DNA from: Chrysomallon squamiferum
Taxonomy: Eukaryota; Mollusca; Gastropoda; Neomphalida; Peltospiridae
Length of the DNA stretch: 64,000 nucleotides
Assembly (NCBI GenBank): GCA_012295275.1
Contig: CM022669.1
Span: forward strand, 9,624,489-9,688,488
Reading direction: 5' to 3'
In this document: positions 61,560 through 64,000 of the stretch, one piece after another
Numbering within the stretch: position 1 is the stretch's first letter
How the letters are laid out: every line of letters starts with the position of its first letter
The notes under the pieces: generated by a model
Told to the model about the DNA's origin: nothing
What the model saw: only the letters and a program-made list of their open reading frames with translations
Databases searched by the model: none
Position numbers and translations under genes: made by a program

Positions 61560-62330
61560 TTTGGATGGGAGATAAATAAATCTTCCCAGGTGTAAGTAAG
61601 CAATAACATATGAAGATTTATTCGTCTACCATCTAAACTATTTGTTTTGGACAATCGGACAATCGGACAATCGGTCAAGAATTACTAATCTCTCCATCTT
61701 TATTGGTTATCAAGCCAGGAACCATATACTTTCCTGATCACATGCTTATTAAGAGCCCTTGCTGTTAACTGATAAAAATGTCATTCTGACTTTCAGCCCA
61801 GTCTGTGATGCATGGCTGACTTTTCATTGGTTGTTGTTTACCCTTTCCCACCTGGGAGAAGGTGTATACACAAAAAAATCTTCCTGCTAAACGAAAAACA
61901 GTAACCCTTCGCATGGCTGTAGCAGTATTCATCTCTAATTATTTGTGTGTTCGCTGGTCGACTGTTGGATTCTTACATTAAAAATACATTACAAATATGT
62001 TGAATGTGTCATTAAATAAGAATATTTTTTTATACTCGGATATAATAGCTGTATTGTCATCTAAAACACTGAAACGTATTGATGTATTGTTAAACAAATT
62101 TAATGTCCTTTGTTTTCTTTTTCTTCTTCATCTGCATCTGACTTGTTTCATTCTGTTCCCTGGGGACTGTCAGTGTTTTGTCAGTTCTCTGATGACTTTA
62201 ATTATTAACAGTCTATTAGTCGCCTTCGTTACGCTCTGAGTCCTGTTACAAGCTCGTCGTACAAGTGTCTTTTATGTCGCAGTTGCTAGTGGAAACCAGG
62301 TGAAACAAATACTTTGATGTCAACGGTCGT
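61560..62330. other. Largely unique sequence without recognised gene
   Basis: Balanced composition, with ACAATCGG repeated three times at 61650-61672. The open segment 61997-62239 is hydrophobic but has no family motif. Confidence 0.45.
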
Positions 62331-62364
62331 GTCAGTGTAGTAAACGTTTGTTTATTTATGTGCG

Positions 62365-62700
62365 TGTTAGATAGACATACAGATAGAAAGATACATAAAC
62401 TGTAAGACAGACATACGGATAAATAGATGTATAGACAGATACACAGACAGATAGAAAGACAGACAGATAAATACAAAGAGCGGAGGAGAGACTGATAGCC
62501 AGAAAAAAAGGACAGATAGATAAATAAACTGAAAGATAAACAAATGAATAAATTGATAGACAGATACACTGATAGATAGTTCTGTGTAGTGCGTGATGGA
62601 AGGACAGACTGATCCGTAGTTCAATCTGTGAGTGAGTGTCTGTGTTTTTGAGTGAAGATAGATAAATAGAAGGAAAGACAGCCAGACAGAATGACAGATT
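62365..62700. repeat. Degenerate (ATAG)/(ACAG) tetranucleotide block
   Basis: AGATAGAT, GACAGACA and AAATAGA variants. Minus-strand frames are artefacts. Confidence 0.9.
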
Positions 62701-63350
62701 GACAGATTAACATTCTGGTTTTTCTTTAAGATTATTTTCTCTTACACTTTCTTCAACACGTCAGGCGTTATTTCGCTATTGATTTATGTACGTGTATCAG
62801 ATTAATATTATTTTCTTCTGTGCATTAATCATACATTTCAATTATATCTGATTGTAAGCTGTTCTACATGGATTAACTCTTATAAAAATTTATTAACTGG
62901 TAGATTATTATCTTAGACGTGTCACTCATAATAGCATTCACTCTCTGCCCTTAGTACCCGTGATGTTTTTTAACCATTCATCACCAATAAACATTTTAAT
63001 ATCGTCGTCTGTTTTCGCACAGCCAAAACGGCATCAATTCTTTAAGTTGTGCTTGACAAGGTAATCTCAAGAAGTTTAGGTTTGAATATTTCAATAAAGA
63101 ACTGGGTTATTTTTCAGGTGTAGGTGTATCAGTTAAAAAATAATTACATTTACAAGCTTTTCGTTTCGTGTAAGTCTTCAATAGCCGCATTCATCCGCCG
63201 CGTAATAAACACTCCGCAAAACACTCTTGGTAACGTTGCTACGGTATTTTTTTTGGTGTGCATTTGTTTGTGTGGTTAACGTGCGTTTTCACCGACTGAA
63301 ACCAGGTGGAAGGATTAGTTAAAGTGGTGTTTGAGATCTCTTGTTAATGA
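62700..63350. other. Mostly unique sequence
   Basis: No recognisable gene or RNA. Unique, mixed-composition sequence. Confidence 0.45.
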
Positions 63351-63371
63351 AACAAATAACAATAACAATAA

Positions 63372-63414
<43 letters not shown>

Positions 63415-63495
63415 ATACATAATGGAGTTATGACTAAAACTACAACAACAGCCACAATAATAATAATATTGATGATGATAATGATGATGATGATG
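63372..63495. repeat. (TAAA)n and (GAT)n microsatellites
   Basis: A pure AAAT run (63372-63418), then ACA-rich sequence and (GAT)n (63471-63496). Confidence 0.95.
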
Positions 63496-63544
63496 ATCGG
63501 ATTAGATGATCGTGTCATATAACATTATGCATCAGTCAGATTTC

Positions 63545-63995
63545 TTTAAACTTTTTCATTCCTTCTGTCCTCAATCCATTTCAAATCCATCACATCACAT
63601 TCTTATCCACCACGCTATATTCATTAACTCCAACCATCTTCTCATCCACTACCCCTTCTCTTCCTTACCACATTCAGATCCATAATCCTTCACGTTTAAC
63701 TATATTCAGATCCACGACCCATCATTCACCATTTCAGTTTACATCCACCAGTCTTCGTTTCCAGGTCTCGTTCAGATCCAGCACACTATAAAACCCTAGC
63801 TAACTCCACTCATGAAAACAAATCTACCAGCCTGTTCTCCCTGAATCCATTCAGATCCACCATCCACGATTCCCCGAATCCCTTTCAGATCCACTAACAT
63901 AAATCCACTAACTTGAAGACACACCCACCACACCTCATTTTCAAATCCCACTTAGACACTTACAGACCCCGACATTCAATCTAATGACTCCACTC
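63545..63995. repeat. Degenerate G-poor repeat with TTCAGATCCA core
   Basis: At least five spaced copies of nTTCAGATCCA (for example near 63676, 63708, 63771, 63850, 63886) lie in strongly C-rich, G-poor sequence with variable 30-80 bp spacing. It continues to the window end. Confidence 0.65.
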
Positions 63996-64000
63996 TGAAG

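Overview
This is nuclear DNA of an animal. It is AT-rich, its genes have short exons with GT..AG introns, and it is full of microsatellites. The gene content (a lineage-expanded GM2-activator family and an Amt-type ammonium transporter), TTAGGG-type telomere-like repeats and long (CT)n, (CA)n and (TACA)n tracts fit a lophotrochozoan, most likely a mollusc. That placement is inference. I see no bacterial, viral or CRISPR-type content, and most long open frames are translated simple repeats.

Layout. 1-5.5 kb: remnant of a glutamine-dependent NAD synthetase gene (two exons, frameshifted, catalytic Glu codon lost), then four phase-compatible candidate exons of an unidentified gene. 5.5-21.6 kb: a cluster of four secreted GM2-activator-like (ML-fold) genes, each with four exons in phases 1, 2, 0. 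Copy 1 is on minus. Copy 2 (minus) and copy 4 (plus) sit in the two arms of a large inverted duplication (about 7.86-13.64 kb and 17.78-23.81 kb). Copy 3 (plus) lies in the loop. Copies 1-3 look intact and copy 4 has a nonsense codon. Telomere-like CCCTAA arrays lie at the outer edge of the right arm and in the loop next to the left arm.

23.8-29.6 kb: interstitial telomeric repeats, simple repeats, and a dispersed direct duplication of the region just upstream of the next gene. 29.6-37.5 kb: a nine-exon Amt ammonium transporter gene (plus), with one exon junction out of frame by one base. 39.7-41.3 kb: a large 3' coding exon (minus) for an unrecognised charged 421-residue protein; its stop codon lies inside a tandem repeat. 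41.4-64 kb: a gene-poor stretch of (CT)n, (TAAA)n, (TACA)n, (TAG)n and minisatellites with a few islands of unique sequence.

The most unusual theme is that four tandem arrays are seeded on exon ends. One is a 13-copy array in GM2A-like copy 1 that repeats the end of exon 2 together with its 5' splice site. The others repeat a splice donor in the unknown 4-kb gene, the stop/3'UTR of GM2A-like copy 3, and the stop region of the 40-kb gene. Functionally, the GM2A-like proteins should be secreted or lysosomal lipid-binding proteins and the Amt protein a plasma-membrane ammonium transporter. I see no operon-like linkage between them.
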